DNA of 64,000 nucleotides from Taiwanofungus camphoratus (lineage: Eukaryota; Basidiomycota; Agaricomycetes; Polyporales; Taiwanofungaceae), in the NCBI GenBank assembly GCA_003999685.1, contig CP021230.1:1-64000 (forward strand). The letters are read 5' to 3'. The notes beneath the pieces were generated by a model, which worked only from the letters and a program-made list of their open reading frames with translations, searched no databases and was not told the origin of the DNA. Position 1 is the first letter of the stretch; each line of letters opens with the position of its first letter. The translations under genes were made by a program, and so were the position numbers. Positions 46,532 through 59,610 of this stretch are shown piece after piece.

Positions 46532-48325
46532 ATGTCTGACGTCTACACTTTTTCCACTGTCGACGGGGGAAAGACTTTTACACGCTCACTCTATGGGCTC
46601 GAGGCAGTATGCTGTTCCTATGCGTGCGTCGGCATTGCTCTATGACCTATTCCGCATACTAATATCTTTTTAGTGAAGGAGGCATCTTCTTCTACACTGG
46701 CCTGTGTTCAGTTCGACTTCCGTCCGCTGCAACTCCAGAACGACTGCAGTCGGCATTTCGCTTGTCGTGGATCCGACTGAGGCATCTGGCACCGTCCATA
46801 GCCTTGAAGATTTCACAGAATTCGGACAAAGCGTGGATTTACCAGTATGACGTTCCTTCATCCCTGGCGGATGTCGAGAAATGGGCACACGAGACCCTCT
46901 ACATATATGATGATGAGAAATCGATAGTAGACAGACACCTCAGTATGCTTGAACGAACGTGGCTTCCCTCAGCAGGACGATATTCGCTCGAGCTGCATGC
47001 TGGACCTGACAGCAAGAAGGACGGTAAATGGGTCTTCGGGTACAGTTTTATCTCAACACCCATATCCTATATTGACACTGTTTCAGTATATACGGGCCTC
47101 ATGCCAATGCGGACGGTCGCATAACTATGGAGCTTCTGAATCAGATGTTGATTTTTCTCCGCGAGGAATTGTTGAGCAGTGAGGCCTCAGCGGTCTCAGC
47201 GCTTGTGTGGGGCAAGGAAACGATTCGCCTCCCTCCTTCCGCGAACGTCCTCACTGGTCGGTTTGATAAATTCTTAGAGTCACAGGCCGCTTCTGGGAAG
47301 GCAGGTCCACCTGCGCCTCCCCCAGGCTTCGTGAGTAGCTCCATTTGCTCCTAGCGGATTTGGACTAGATACGTGCACCAGATCCCTTTCTTGCCCCCTG
47401 CCATTCGCGATCCGACCGCAAAGGGTGTCATCAGGACGCGTCTCGTGGTCCTCGATGTTGACCAGACAACTAAGGTCAGGGCTATTGCAAAGAGTCATGG
47501 CCGTACGGTTACCCAGCTCGTCGATTCCGTATTTGCTGTGTCCCACGTCGAAGCAGCTTTGACTAACGCAAAGGCTCGTGGAGAGGAGCGTTTCAACACT
47601 GTCGCAGACCTGTACGAGATTGCAACCAACTGGTTAATCCCTTTGGCTTTCAAGGACCAGGTAAGTTTGAAGCTCAGCTTTTTGAGAGCATCAGATCTGA
47701 CTGCCGTTGCTAGCGTCCTTCTTTGGCAGGATATACATCACTCCTCTCGCCGAAGGGCACAACGTTGTTCGCTGTCGACGGTTATGGTATTTTCCTTGAC
47801 ATGAGCAAGATCCGTAAGGCTCTGTGCTTCAACAAGGCTGAGGTAAAGTTCAATCGGGATGTCAGCGATGCGGTATTTTGGGACGGTGTCGTGAGCAACT
47901 ATGTTGATTTGTTCAATCAGCAGAAGGTAATCTTTATCGCATCTTGAGGGCCTATTGGTTGACGGCTCATATATTCTAAGTTTGATCACATGGCATACCT
48001 CGCACGAGCATCAGGCTTCCATGACACTCTCCCTACCTTTACGCCACAGCAACTCTCAGTCCCTGCTTTCGCCAGCTCCTCTATCGGCCATGTAGAAGGT
48101 CTCGGATTGTTCAAGGACTTTAGGCCTTCTTCAGGCAGCGAGATGGCTGTCCACGAGCTCCTGCACAGCGTCAGCGGTAACACACCCGTCGTAATGGCCA
48201 TGTATTGGCAGTTTGACGGCAAGATAGCCATCTACTTCCAAAGTGGTGCCTCATTCAACACCGAGGACGAGATGGACACTTTGGTAAAGTGTTTCAGAGG
48301 ATGGATGGACTCCCTCACTGCCTGA
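46532..48325 (+). CDS. HxxxDG acyltransferase (CoA-dependent, condensation-type fold)
   Basis: Exons 46532-46623, 46674-47039, 47087-47330, 47382-47660, 47714-47926 and 47981-48325 give 512 residues with closed phase. The active-site motif PHANADGR (His-x3-Asp-Gly) is assembled across the second intron and matches the superfamily of chloramphenicol-acetyltransferase-fold enzymes, which includes alcohol acetyltransferases and nonribosomal condensation domains. Other supporting stretches are YTGLCSVRLPSAATPERLQS near the N-terminus and the C-terminal NTPVVMAMYWQFDGKIAIYF. The acyl donor and acceptor cannot be told from sequence. The first donor site was moved to GTGCGT at 46624 because the nearer GTATGC would put a stop right after the splice. 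Confidence 0.75.
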
Positions 48326-51146
48326 GGCCCGTGTTGAATGTTGGATTAGTAATTGCGGTCGCCGTACTCACTTACAGCGCCTGGCCTAGACTAAAAAGAA
48401 GAATATCTTTGTTGACCATGTTGGGAGGATTGTGATATATGCTAGCTAAACATCTCGTATGGAGTTTGAGAATTGTACTCACATCCAGGTCTTGCAATGT
48501 GTGATTGTGGGTTTATTCGCGTATATATGTACGCAGGAATCCTGTACTACCCTCAGTCCGTGCTACATATAACAGAGTAATATTATATTTTGTCGTTGAC
48601 TCATGGTCAGGCAGCTGCACTTCGCGGGTTCTGAGATTGCCGAAAAAATGGCATGAGTTCATCGACTAAGTCCTAGCCTTTCGTTGTGATATATACTTAT
48701 ATTTTCAACATCTTGTCAACTGGACTAAGGTGTATTGAAAATCTACAGTGGCACGTTGCACGTGAACAGGCACGTCCATTTGGAAATACTGTAAGATATG
48801 CCTATCTCATCCTCGACTACATCACGTGACCATTGTCTGTCACGCTTACAGCAATTTAGCAGAGAGAAATACGAGAAAATCTATAGGCTAAAGACATAGC
48901 ACATAACTCAAAATTCCGCGACCATCAAACTGTGCGGAAATGACCTCTCTACAGTTTGATGGTGGCCAATTTTTTATTAAAGGCCTTCTTAGATAGTTAT
49001 AAGACCATCTTGTATGGGATTGAACATATTTGCTTAGATAAGCAACATGATACAATCTTTTTAGTTTGAAGGTAGCATTCGAGCGACTGCATTAATTATG
49101 TTTATATTCAGTACCTATCATGTAACTAATGCCTTAACAAACACTTGTCCGGCTGTTACACGTAATGGTCACACTGTGATGATAGTAGTCGAAAATGAGA
49201 TGGGCATATCTTACCATTTCGACCAACTGTTCACGGGTTGTGACTGTGACACCATATTTTGGTCAGTTCACCAGTTCAAAGACCGGTGCGACGGTGGACG
49301 AAAACCTCAAGTTCAATTCGTGATGTGATGTGACTGAATTGGTCGGTATACTTATATGGCCAGTGTACTGCTGAAGATCTTACCCAATTGCCACTGAGCT
49401 GGGTCCAAGCAGGATTGTGGATGTCTTTGCAGTCCAGTGGGGGCCCGGGGCACCACCTCCTGACATACTCTCCCCATCAGTTTTGCGTTCAGATCTCAAT
49501 GGCATGAGCCGCTTCGGTTTGAACATGCTCACTAGTCTTGATTTCTACATCAGAGATACCCCCGATGACTTGGAGCTGTATGACTCAGAGCTGGAAGATG
49601 GTGGACTGAGGCTTGAAATTTGATATGTTTGCTAGTCTGTTCTTTCTTTCAATGTCCTTACATCTTAGTGCTGACTCCAGAATGCCTCAGGAGTCCAAAA
49701 ATATGGTTTTCATCTCTGTGACATTTGACCATAGTTCAGAGGTCAAAGTGATCATGACAAATCTGAACTTGATACCAGTTCAAAGGGTGCTGTGACACTT
49801 ATTACAAGAATGCCCTAGATATGAATGACACTGACACATTCTATGGGACATGAGTGAAACCATAGAACTACCTATTATCCTCAGCACTCAGAAAGGAATT
49901 ATGGCACTGGGGGAGTCCATTAAGGAAAGTGGAGCAATGATGAAGAATGAAGTGGAGAAGGGGGGAGAGGAACAGAGATGGGAGAGCACTTTGAAGTGCA
50001 TCAAACAGGTGCTGCCTCTGATTACTATCTGAACAAGTCTATCCTGCTACCATCCACACAACAGTGCCTGCTTGATGATATTATAGCATTATACTCATGT
50101 CAGCCAATGCAAGAGCATGTAATATGCTATACACCAGACTGTGTGTACAATGATCAATTTGTCTATGCAGATAACCAGTATAAGATGGTGGGGCAGTGGT
50201 TTGCACTGCTGAAGCTGTTCAAGGAGAGCGAGAATGAGGGATACAAGGTCATCAGAAACAACCCTCTATCAGAAAAACTCAAATTTACCTTGACACACTT
50301 GATGATCTTATCTGTCTTAAATAAGACATCTAAGACAAAATAAGATCAAAAATAAGGTCTTTTCAAGTAAACACTTTGCATTAACTGTCTTGGACTGATT
50401 TTGCTTAATTGAGACAATCAAGACAAATTCAATTCAAGAATGAGTGGGTGCATTTTCCTTTCAGAATCTTTCATTTGGGGAAAGTGATCAATTCTATGTG
50501 GCATGCAGACGTGGGTCTTCTCCAGCGGTATTAAATCCGCGACCATCAATGCCCTCGTGCCACTTTCTCTGGACCCCGCAACCGCCGACACCGATTTTCT
50601 GCAAGTCAAGTATCATAAGGACTAGGCGAACGACAAGGACTATTCGCACACCGGACCTTCAACTTCAAGCAGTCGCAGGCGGACAAAGTCGCTGGTCTGA
50701 TGAGCAGTGCAGACGTGAAAGCGTTATGATAAAGAGTATGAGGAACACGTGAGGGAGTATGGGAGTGGGACAAAGGATGCGCTACAAAGGAGTCTGTAGG
50801 CTGCGTCCTAGATCATGCTTGTCGGGGAATTGCATACGAAACCGATGTAGTGATGGGGTGGAGGATAATCCTCCAGTATAGTTCATAATATTGGCCGTAA
50901 CTATTAGGTCGTAGCGCCTTGTACACCGTGAGCCGTTTAAAACGTTGATTGCAAACGTCTTCGGTGATGGTCGGACGCCGTCATGAAACCACCTTTAGAG
51001 AACACACCAACCTTCATGAAGTAAATTAACTTGTTTGATACACTGCTGACTCATATGCGAATTCTTTGCTCTATCCTGTATTATTGAATCAACAATGCAG
51101 GACAGTAGGATCTTCATTGCGCAGAAAACGTCCACAACCGCCCCCC
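48326..51146. other. AT-rich intergenic region with short hairpins
   Basis: This 2.8 kb gap is AT-rich over 48330-50460, similar in texture to the gap at 14.6-15.7 kb. Small frames (for example 49412-49623, 49850-50032 and 49978-50343, +) lack introns and family motifs; they may be degraded coding DNA of a mobile element. A fold-back at 48908-48976 and a second hairpin at about 50311-50353 (arms TGATCTTAT and ATAAGATCA) are present. Confidence 0.45.
48908..48976. repeat. Small fold-back with two alternative stems
   Basis: ACCATCAAACTGT at 48921-48933 pairs perfectly with ACAGTTTGATGGT at 48951-48963. TTCCGC just before and GCGGAA just after the first arm form a second stem that encloses it. 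The outer flanks AAAATT and AATTTT extend the long pairing. It could be a miniature inverted-repeat remnant. Confidence 0.6.
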
Positions 51147-52711
51147 TCAAGCCAAGCCATCCCCGCCATATAACGAGTAGGTATCGCTCAATGAATCGGG
51201 GCCCTCTGCCCCCTCACCATTGGCGTAGCCGCCCTCCACCCCGTTCACCTTCACTACTGGAATCGTCACCTCCACATCCCTCTCGCCCCTTATCCTCTCG
51301 GGGTTTACACCATACTGCCTCAGAGCGCCTACAACATGTGGAATTACGTCTCTATCCACATCCACTCCCCAGAGGACGTCGAGGTGCTCGTACCCTTCGA
51401 GAGCGCGCACCTGCGTGTGCGGCGGGAGCTGCGCGCGCATGACACTGATATCGACGAGCGAGTCGTTGGTGCCGTATAGCAGCACGATCGGCGTGACAAT
51501 GTTGCGCGTCGGGAAGCGCGCCGGCGCGTAGCTCGTCACGCTCGAAGGCCGGTGCGCCGAGGCAGAGGAGCGCACGCGGACGACGCGCTGTACGTCATCG
51601 TCGTACATCTGGAATTTGCCATTACGCATGATCTGGAACCAGTGCACAACCGACTTGACCGAGGCGAAAGAGTACAGGTGCGAGTACGCCGCGAGTTTCT
51701 GCAGCGGCGCGATGCGCGCACTGTTCCACCCAAACAGAAAGCGCAAGCTGAGCGTGATTATCGCGCTGAAAACCGGCGGATACAGTAATGACTGCCACAC
51801 AGGAACAGAGGAGAGGATTGCCTTCCGCCCGAAGATCAAGAACAGTAGCGTGGGGCTGCAGAGGGACGTCGGTCGGCAGCACTAATAATTCAAAACGTGA
51901 CTTACGAGGCTTTCATAAGGCCATCCACGATGGGTGCCGAGAGGCCTGCAGGCGATGTGGCCGGTGCGAGCGCAATAAATACATTCACTCGCGAGTTCAG
52001 CTGGGGGTGGATACTCAGCGCTGCGAAAGCCTGTGCCGTGCCCTGGCTAAATCCCACATAACTTAGACTAGGCTCGCCCGTCACACCCAAAATATACTCA
52101 ATGCTATTAGGGATGTCGTGCCATGCAAAGTCATCGATGCTGTAGTCCCAGAAGCGCGTGCCATTCGGGTTACGGTCGATATTCTTTTTCGAATACTTGT
52201 TCCCGCGGTTATTTCCCAGCCAGACGTCGAATCCGAGCTCCACCAGCGTGAAAGCGACGCTGCGCACGGGGTCTGTTAGGCAAATCCACACCTCTGAGTT
52301 CATCAGCAGACCGTGGTGCAGGTACACTACGGGCTTGCCCGTGCTGGCACCCGTGCCCTGGCGCTGCTCGCCCTTACGCGCGGGCAGGCGGTGCAGGCCA
52401 AGTAGATAACCATCCTTCGTCATGACCACGTGCTCCTCGAACTGATAGCCAAATATACGGCACAGTGCCTCAAAGTCGGATGCGCGGCGGATGCGCTCCG
52501 TGAGCATCTGTACAGGCGATTTTGGGTGTGGCGGCCCGACGAAGAGATGGAAGAGGGAGCGTGAGCGGTTATAGAACCATTGAATGACGGATTTCGGGAG
52601 GAAAGCGATGATAAAGGTCAGAATGGCCTCAATACCGATAAAGAGGGTGCCGACGAAGAGCGCGGTATATTCGCGGAGAGCCAGGCGTCCAATCAAGGGG
52701 ATGTGAGGCAT
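51147..52711 (-). CDS. Membrane-anchored lipase, steryl-ester-hydrolase type
   Basis: Exons 52711-51906 and 51855-51147 encode 504 residues. A hydrophobic N-terminal segment (residues ~16-38, ALFVGTLFIGIEAILTFIIA) anchors it in the membrane, as in yeast Tgl1/Yeh1 proteins that hydrolyse steryl esters at lipid droplets and the plasma membrane. The acid-lipase-associated region has EEHVVMTKDGYLLGLHRLP, then the oxyanion stretch YLHHGLLMNSE and WLGNNRGNKYS. The catalytic triad is Ser222 in GFSQGT, Asp in LLYGTNDSLVD and His in GYEHLDVLWG. The ATG at 52711 (MPHIPLIGRL) is used; an upstream GTG in frame is not. The intron (50 nt) is standard. Confidence 0.9.
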
Positions 52712-55700
52712 GGCGGAACACTGCACGAAGAACCAATGAAAAAGATCAACCGTCAGGTCAAAATTTGTGACAGAGGCTCTGCATCACAACCAAGTCGTAC
52801 CGGATTTCGCAACCAACAGACGTATCGGTGTTCTACTAGGTTGCCAGTGATTGGTCAGACGATGCTTGAGCAAGTCGACGGAGGTCGGGAAACCCAATGA
52901 CAACTAGCAGCTAGCCGTAGCTCTTGAACGAGATTATGAGCCTAGATCACTTTGCTAGAAAAAAAACCAATTCATTGTCATGCCACTCACTTGGGCCTGT
53001 GCTAATCCAAAACTCGGTTCCACTGCAATTCAGTTTGATTAAGAATAATCAAAATCAACCCTGAAATGAACGGAGCGTTCGCCTGAACGCAGAATGACGT
53101 TTTTTGTAAAGTTTCAAAAGGACTGGAGAAAGTAGTCAAAGTTAATTGATCACTTAGTAACAATGATTCCATTTCAGAGTCGCTTCACCCCAGATGGTGA
53201 ACATGCAGGCCAAAGACCACAATGACATTTCAATCTCCGTTCATTTTATGTGTGATCAGCTGGAAGCCCCCCCCCCCCCCCCTCCTTCTATAGATACCAC
53301 CTGATAAAATGAGCCTCAAAGATACAACAACAGACACCCATTCTGACAACTGTGAACAGCGAGACTAGTATTCAAGACATGTTTTGTTGTCGTTGCCCTC
53401 ACTTCGTCGCTTGACGGCCGTCTGTTATAGCAAGTGAGAGGGAGAAGAGACGTACAGAGGGTTTGTGTGCGACGTCGTGTTTCTGTGTCTTCGTAGAGAT
53501 CGCGTCGTAACAGGATGGTAAGTAGGCGGCGAGTATAAGAGTAGTACTTCACGTATCATACTGCTCCCGTCGGGACATCACATCATGATCACGTGTATAT
53601 TCAAACGGGTTAAGCACTTCTTATTTGGCCGACTTCAGTTCCATGTGATGAGTACTCTTAGGCAGACTCTCACTGAGCCTGTACCCCATGCACGCCTCGA
53701 GAGACTAGAGGCAGTTCTAGCTAGTGACTGGTCAACCTATGGCAATTCCACACGGACAACCAAGGGCCAGCGGCATACCCAAGAATTGAACTCCTATGTT
53801 GCTAATAGTAAGGTTAACCGCTCCTCTCTAGCGCAACCTCTCAACAGCCATGCATATGAGACAAGTCTGTTACATGAAGTTAGGATCTGAGGCTGGCGGA
53901 TGCATGACCTTTGTTTTTCACGCAGCCTTCTGTATCATCGTATGCGTCTCACTTTTAGAACGCACGTCGCAGACACAGTGGGCTCGAGGACTTGATACCA
54001 CGGTATCGATCATTATGTCATCCTTACATTTCAAAGACGGAAGCAGAGTCAGAGTCAGAGGAAACACAATGACTGCACAGCTCTCGCGGATGAACGCATG
54101 AGTATACAATGATTTGCCCGGCCCGCTAGCCTGTAAGGCCTCTGAGAGCAAATCTCTTCCTTGATTTGAGGTGCGAGCGCTTGGTTTGACTTCCTGTTTT
54201 CAATGTGGGCAGGACTTCGATTGTTCATACACATGTACACCATGCTTGCTACTGGCGTCAGCACCATGACTCAGTCAGCATCCCCTTCTGATTGATGACC
54301 ATGGGTCGAAAGCTCATCTTTTTTGATGGTTTTTGCAAATACCAGATTTTATTGATCGAGACCCTAAGTATCAGTTCCATTGATTTGTTGACTCCTTACA
54401 TTGCCTCGAGGGTAAGTTGCAGGTACTCTCAGGCTGGTTGTACCGATCGCCATGGTAAGTCTGCTTGTCCTGCTGCCAGCACATGATAATCGGTCAACCG
54501 TGGTTTCCTTGATGATACAAGCGTATACCGCTGCATACTATTTATACGACAACGTTCGGAATCCTTTGAAGATTGCTAGCTCTAAGGCCTCGACGAGGCT
54601 GATCTCAGTCTTGTGCAGAGCGTGGGTGTTACTGATATATAACCCCTCCATATGCTTACTCCTATGTTTTCATATGCCCTGGTGGATTTTCATTGACCTT
54701 ATGATCGTGTCTACCCCCAATGTTAGCATCAGGGCGCGTCAGAAAGCTCTACTAAATTCCAAATTGTGCCCTCGCTACACCAGGTGTATGCAGTAGAGTC
54801 GCCGCTCGGCCGACCGAGTACACATACCTTTTGGATTTCGAGACCCCTTTTCTCCCGAGGTGTGTGCCGCTGTATACACTTCTAATCCCAATCTTTATCC
54901 ACTGTAATACGGTCCTGTTAGACAGATGTCCGGGGTGATACGCATAAGCAGTATTTGCGCACATATAGTCCAATTCTTCCGGTCCACAGGTGTGCTCGCT
55001 ATTGTTGGACCAGCCTTCCCTTGATACTATGCCTCGTATGGAGTCGGCACCCTGACTTAGTCGGCAATTGCTTCTGATTGGTCGAAAGCCCATCTTGTTT
55101 GATGGCTTTCACAAATACTGAAAAATTTATTGGTCGGGACCGTAAGTGCCGACTGAGGGAGTGTGCTGATTCTACCAGTAGGCATGGTACTGCATCATGT
55201 ATTGTGTTGCTCAAAGTTTGCCATTGTAGACACCAGATTGAATGCGGAGTCTTTATGTTATTGGCCGGGAAGCATATCCAGGCTCCTGTGCGTGTTCACC
55301 TGGATGCACAGGGGGAGAACATCCACGGAACATAGCAGCCGGGATGTCTCCCTGGCAAGAAGCAGAAGCAGACGGAAATTGCACACATGCAGATACGAGC
55401 GCAGGGCCAGAAATTGCGAGAAGGGACGAGAAGTATTCAGTCTTTTGCTCTGTGTGCTTCGAGTTCTGCGCTGGATTCTGGTGAGTAGCGGATATACAGT
55501 AGTCCCATTGTTGTCGGCCGAGAACTGGGGAATCGATTACCTATTCTTTAGTAGAGATGTAAACGCTCTATATCGCTTCTCATGTTCGACTACGGGTGAG
55601 AATGTCACCCACGCGAAGGTATGTCAAGATGTCAGGTTAATGAAATCTTACGTTCCTGTGGAGTTGCCAGGTATGAGCAATACAAGGTTGTGACTGATAA

Positions 55701-57619
55701 CTAGGGCGACTGCACTTGAAGGCTCTGTCTTTTGTTTCCGTCTACAGCATATCTCCGATCACATCTGTACGAAGAGAGTGGCTGTCGTAGAGATACGAAA
55801 CGCGAGCTTATGGGGATCGAACAACGGCTCGAACAACGGCTTGCGATGGTTAGTGGAAAAATGTAAGATGTTTGATGTTGTCCTCGAGCTGGAGTTTCAT
55901 ACTTACATCGCGACAGGGTGGATTGACGTCAGGTAAGGGAATTTACCATGACGTGGCGCCATGCATGTTACAGTCATTCCGGTTGAAGATCCTATATCTA
56001 AAAGGAAATCGAGGGTTGTCTGAATTCCTGTTGGCGGTGACATTCAGTCACTTGATTATTAGAGACTGTTCAAATTATGGGGGTTGTGGATAGTGAGCAG
56101 CAATACGGACCACTCTGTATTTGTTTTTGTGTCGGATTCGTGCCTTGCGAAAGCCAAAAATAGACGCTAGGCGGGAAGAATTTATGACTTGCCAGGAAGG
56201 GTCCGTCGAGTCGGGGGAGAACAAATGTAAGGTCAGTGAACACAGCTGCTCGGAATTCTGGCAGGTGGACTTAGCCATACTTGTGGCAATCAGAGACCGG
56301 TGCTGGAAGGCAAGGCGTATATTTGTAAACCGCTTGTATATGCATGCAGCCTTGCCTTCAGTTGACCGGATCTGTCTCAATGAGCAGAGCCGAGTTCGAA
56401 TGCCCACAGCATTGGCCAAGCAACTTGCTTGAGAACCCGTAACGCTCTTCTAGCCACTTCAGATGTGCTTTTGGAGCAAGCGGCGAAGGACGTGTGGTTC
56501 TTGAACATTTCTCGATAATATACCGCTGGTCAGTTTGCTGCGTTCAATCCATCTTTTGCTCTTGAAGCTTGAAGCCGAGCATGATTTATAAGATCGATGA
56601 TCACACAATGTCTCAATGACCACCAGGGCCTCGGAGACAGGGAATGTTGCCTAACGTCGTGGAGACCCTTACAATTTGCAATCTGCTATGTGAAATTCCA
56701 AAAAAAAGAGGCAAATCGGTGTCATATCTCTACACAGACATTGGAATTTATTCTAACCGAACCTTCGATGACGCCCCGCATACCTCATGCCGCTGCATTC
56801 CACCTCTCATTGTCTGTGTTCTGTCCGGCCAACCTGCCAACTTCAAGTCTTCAGATCCCGCCACTTGTGTCATGTCCACAGTTATACCAGCTGCAATGTC
56901 AGGTGTCAATATTGATCTGCCGCTGAAGGGTCATCGAGGCACGTAGACGGATTCAAGTTCGTTGAACATTTTCTGTTGCATATTTACCGTGCGTAGCGCA
57001 GCAAAGGACGTTCGAAGAGCGCCAGTCCATTTACGTTACTCGAGGACCTTCGCGACATGACATGTGTGCTTTGAACATACATGAAAGGGGAAGACAATGC
57101 AGCATGCTTTGGAATACAGCCTAAGTATTGGCGCAGATTATAGAGATAATGCACGTGTGAGCAATGATATGCCATGATAACTTGTCTTTTTCTATGTAAT
57201 TACGTCGGAGGTCGACTTCTCTGCAGCTCTTTTGGAACTTGACAGACGCCGTGAATCAGATGTCTGACTCCTAAGTTCCTGCGCAAAAGGAATATCAGGG
57301 CCATGACCCTCTGTAAAAAATGAAAGTTGGCCTTAATCGCCTTTCTAATACCAAAATTGCATAACTCGAATTTCTTGCCTTTCGGTATCTCTCTTGGCTT
57401 CATACCATCTAGGCAAATTTCCCACGGCCTCCAACCAATAGGATTATGCCAAGCTATGACATATGAATGCTCAATGCTCATCTTCAAGCTGCCATGAACC
57501 ACCTCTGCTTACATGAGAATACCAGAGATTATCTACGGTGGCAGCCTGAAAACAATTTATGATATTTACATTACATATCCAGTCTGGCAGGGTTGTCCAG
57601 ACTTCCCAGAATGGTGACC
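52712..57619. other. Gene-poor region with a diverged direct repeat and a poly-C run
   Basis: About 4.9 kb without a recognisable gene. It contains a run of 16 C at 53267-53282. Open frames at 53585-53890, 54452-54796, 55163-55693, 56121-56432 and 56597-56926 (+) show no domain and no convincing splice pattern. A gene in the 54-57 kb part cannot be excluded, because composition there is mid-GC. Confidence 0.4.
54242..55150. repeat. Direct repeat pair of ~125 bp, ~784 bp apart
   Basis: The copies are at about 54242-54372 and 55026-55150. Shared blocks include GTCAGCACC/GTCGGCACC, CTTCTGATTG, GGTCGAAAGC-CATCTT, TTTGATGG and GATCGAGACC/GGTCGGGACC. In one frame both read GRK-x-I-x-FDGF-x-KY, so the repeats may descend from a short coding segment. 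The second copy lacks eight bases present in the first. Confidence 0.65.
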
Positions 57620-59610
57620 CAGATTGTCTTTTTTATTTTTATTTTTAATTCACCGGGTTTATACTCCATACGACGTAGGTACATGTAGAGTAATAATGAT
57701 AGTAAGTGGGCATCCACACCCGCATGAGCGGCCCACCTACAGGTTTCAGTGGCCTCGTTATATGGTGTGGGCAGACAATCCAGCAGGGCCTGTGAAAGGA
57801 AGGGTACAGTCATTCTGAGGATGCCATATCCGACCCCCGCCCGACCCGCTGATACGACCTAGGGGACCCTGGCACCTAGGGAGTGCTCCGCAACATGGCT
57901 GTGATAGGTAGTGTGGGAACTGTGGGAATGTGAGGGTAGGAGCTACAACCTGTATGATACCGGGAAACCTGTATGTCTTGTTTTTGTAAGTGAGGGAGTA
58001 AGGGGTCAAGGGTCCTGCACAACAGGATCCTGTTCCTAAGTGCTATACAATCTCTAAGGCCTTGCGAGGCCCTCCGAAGTACGTGAAGTTCTTCGAGATT
58101 CTGCGAAGTCCTTCGAAGTTTTAGCTAAATCGCACGAGCTGACTTCGTAGGCTGTATGGAGTTAGGGAGCAATAAGCCAATGGACTATAGTTTCTACTAA
58201 GCGGCAGAGGGTACAAGACTGCTGCAAAGTCCTTTTAGCTAGAGTTAGCTAAAGGGTGTAAGGCTTAGAGGTTTGTTAGAGCGAGGTGGGCGAGGTTTGG
58301 CTAGCGTAGGAGACCTGTAAGAGAGGTCGGAGAGTTCGAGGGCGTAGGAAGATGTACTATAGCCTGAAATTAAGGCTATGGGAGAGTCGTAGGGCTATTT
58401 GTAGGACGTAGGGATGACGCAATGTGAGCCTAAGGGTATAACTAAGGCGGAGGCCCACCGGGTAGATGCTATATGAGGTGCTGAAAGGTGCGAAGTCACG
58501 GCGACTTCGTGGATCGTAGTGCATAGTTCGGGAAGCGTAGACGTGGTTCGTAGATATATCGTGAGCGGAGACGTAGTTCAAAGGTACTGAAACGGAGACT
58601 TAGGGGCCTTAGGACTGTTCCTAAGGTTGTACTCGCGACGCTTTCCTGAGATCAGAGCTACAGGGGAATTTGTATTCCAAAGAGAGAAGCATGCACTGAG
58701 GGGTCTCTGTCGTACATAGTAAACTACCTCTGACTAAATAGGGGAGCGTGAGGTGAACTATTCTTGCACGAAGTGATCCTTACAAGTCCGAAATGTGTAC
58801 TAAAGCGCATGGGCTCCGAAGTGAACACGAGGAGGATAGGAACTAAATAGGAACTGAAACAGGGGAACTACGTATGGTAGAAAGGTGACCAAGTTCATTC
58901 ACGAGGGCGGGATGACTATCCGAGAGCAGCCATGTGCCGTGATCAACTATCTTAGTGGGCTAAGAGCGTACAAAGTTCTTAGCAGCGGGACTTGGCCTAA
59001 TCGGGGTAGGAGGTGTCCTAACTGGGTGGAGGACCATATGGATATGCCCTAGGATGACCTTATGGCATAGGATCGAGACCCATGGGGTGCGCAAGGCTTT
59101 CTAAGTCCAGCTTCCGGGACTTCGGACCATTTCGGAGCCTATCAGAGGTAGCTGCAATCACAAGAGCTAGGAGAGACTTAGCTAAGACTTCTTAGCTAAG
59201 CCCGGGATGAGTGACGTAGTAGGTAGGATCTAGATCCAATAGAGCAGTATGGGAGGGCCGGCAGTGTCCGATAGTGGACTTAGCAGGAGTTAGGGACTTT
59301 GCGGCTAGCATTCGAAACCTCGTAGCACCTCGTGTGACTTCGCAGGACTTCATAGGGTGTTAGAAGGGTTTAGGAAGGAAAGGAGGCATTAGGAATATTA
59401 TAGAAACCTATCCCACCTGTCGTAGGCTGTAGAAGAGTCTTAGAATGGTCGGTTGGGTGATTAGAAAGCTCCTAAAATCACGATTTGGGGCCCAGGAGGC
59501 TACGGGACTCATCACCGCATTTCACGCTCTGTGTGTTTACCCGGCCCGGTGATCCCGTTCTGTCAGTAATTCACCCTAGGAACCAAGTGTAGCCCTACAG
59601 GTTTCAGGCC
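57620..59610. other. Low-complexity DNA downstream of the LINE, ending in an A-rich tail
   Basis: Read on the minus strand this is the DNA after the last LINE reading frame. It contains many short related words (CTTCGAAG, CTAAG, CTTAG, TCGTAG), a perfect 14-base palindrome AACAGGATCCTGTT at 58021-58034, and ends at about 57629-57655 in AAAAATAAAAATAAAAAA-type sequence. That A-rich stretch is a candidate LINE tail, which would make the whole span a long 3' untranslated region; alternatively it is unrelated filler. No gene is visible. Confidence 0.45.

Noticed and set aside
53267-53282. Run of 16 C as a G-quadruplex element
   Set aside because: A single homopolymer run, prone to slippage and sequencing error, with no conserved context.
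54242-55150. Repeat pair as the two ends of a retroelement
   Set aside because: The intervening DNA lacks any element-coding motif and the copies are short and diverged.
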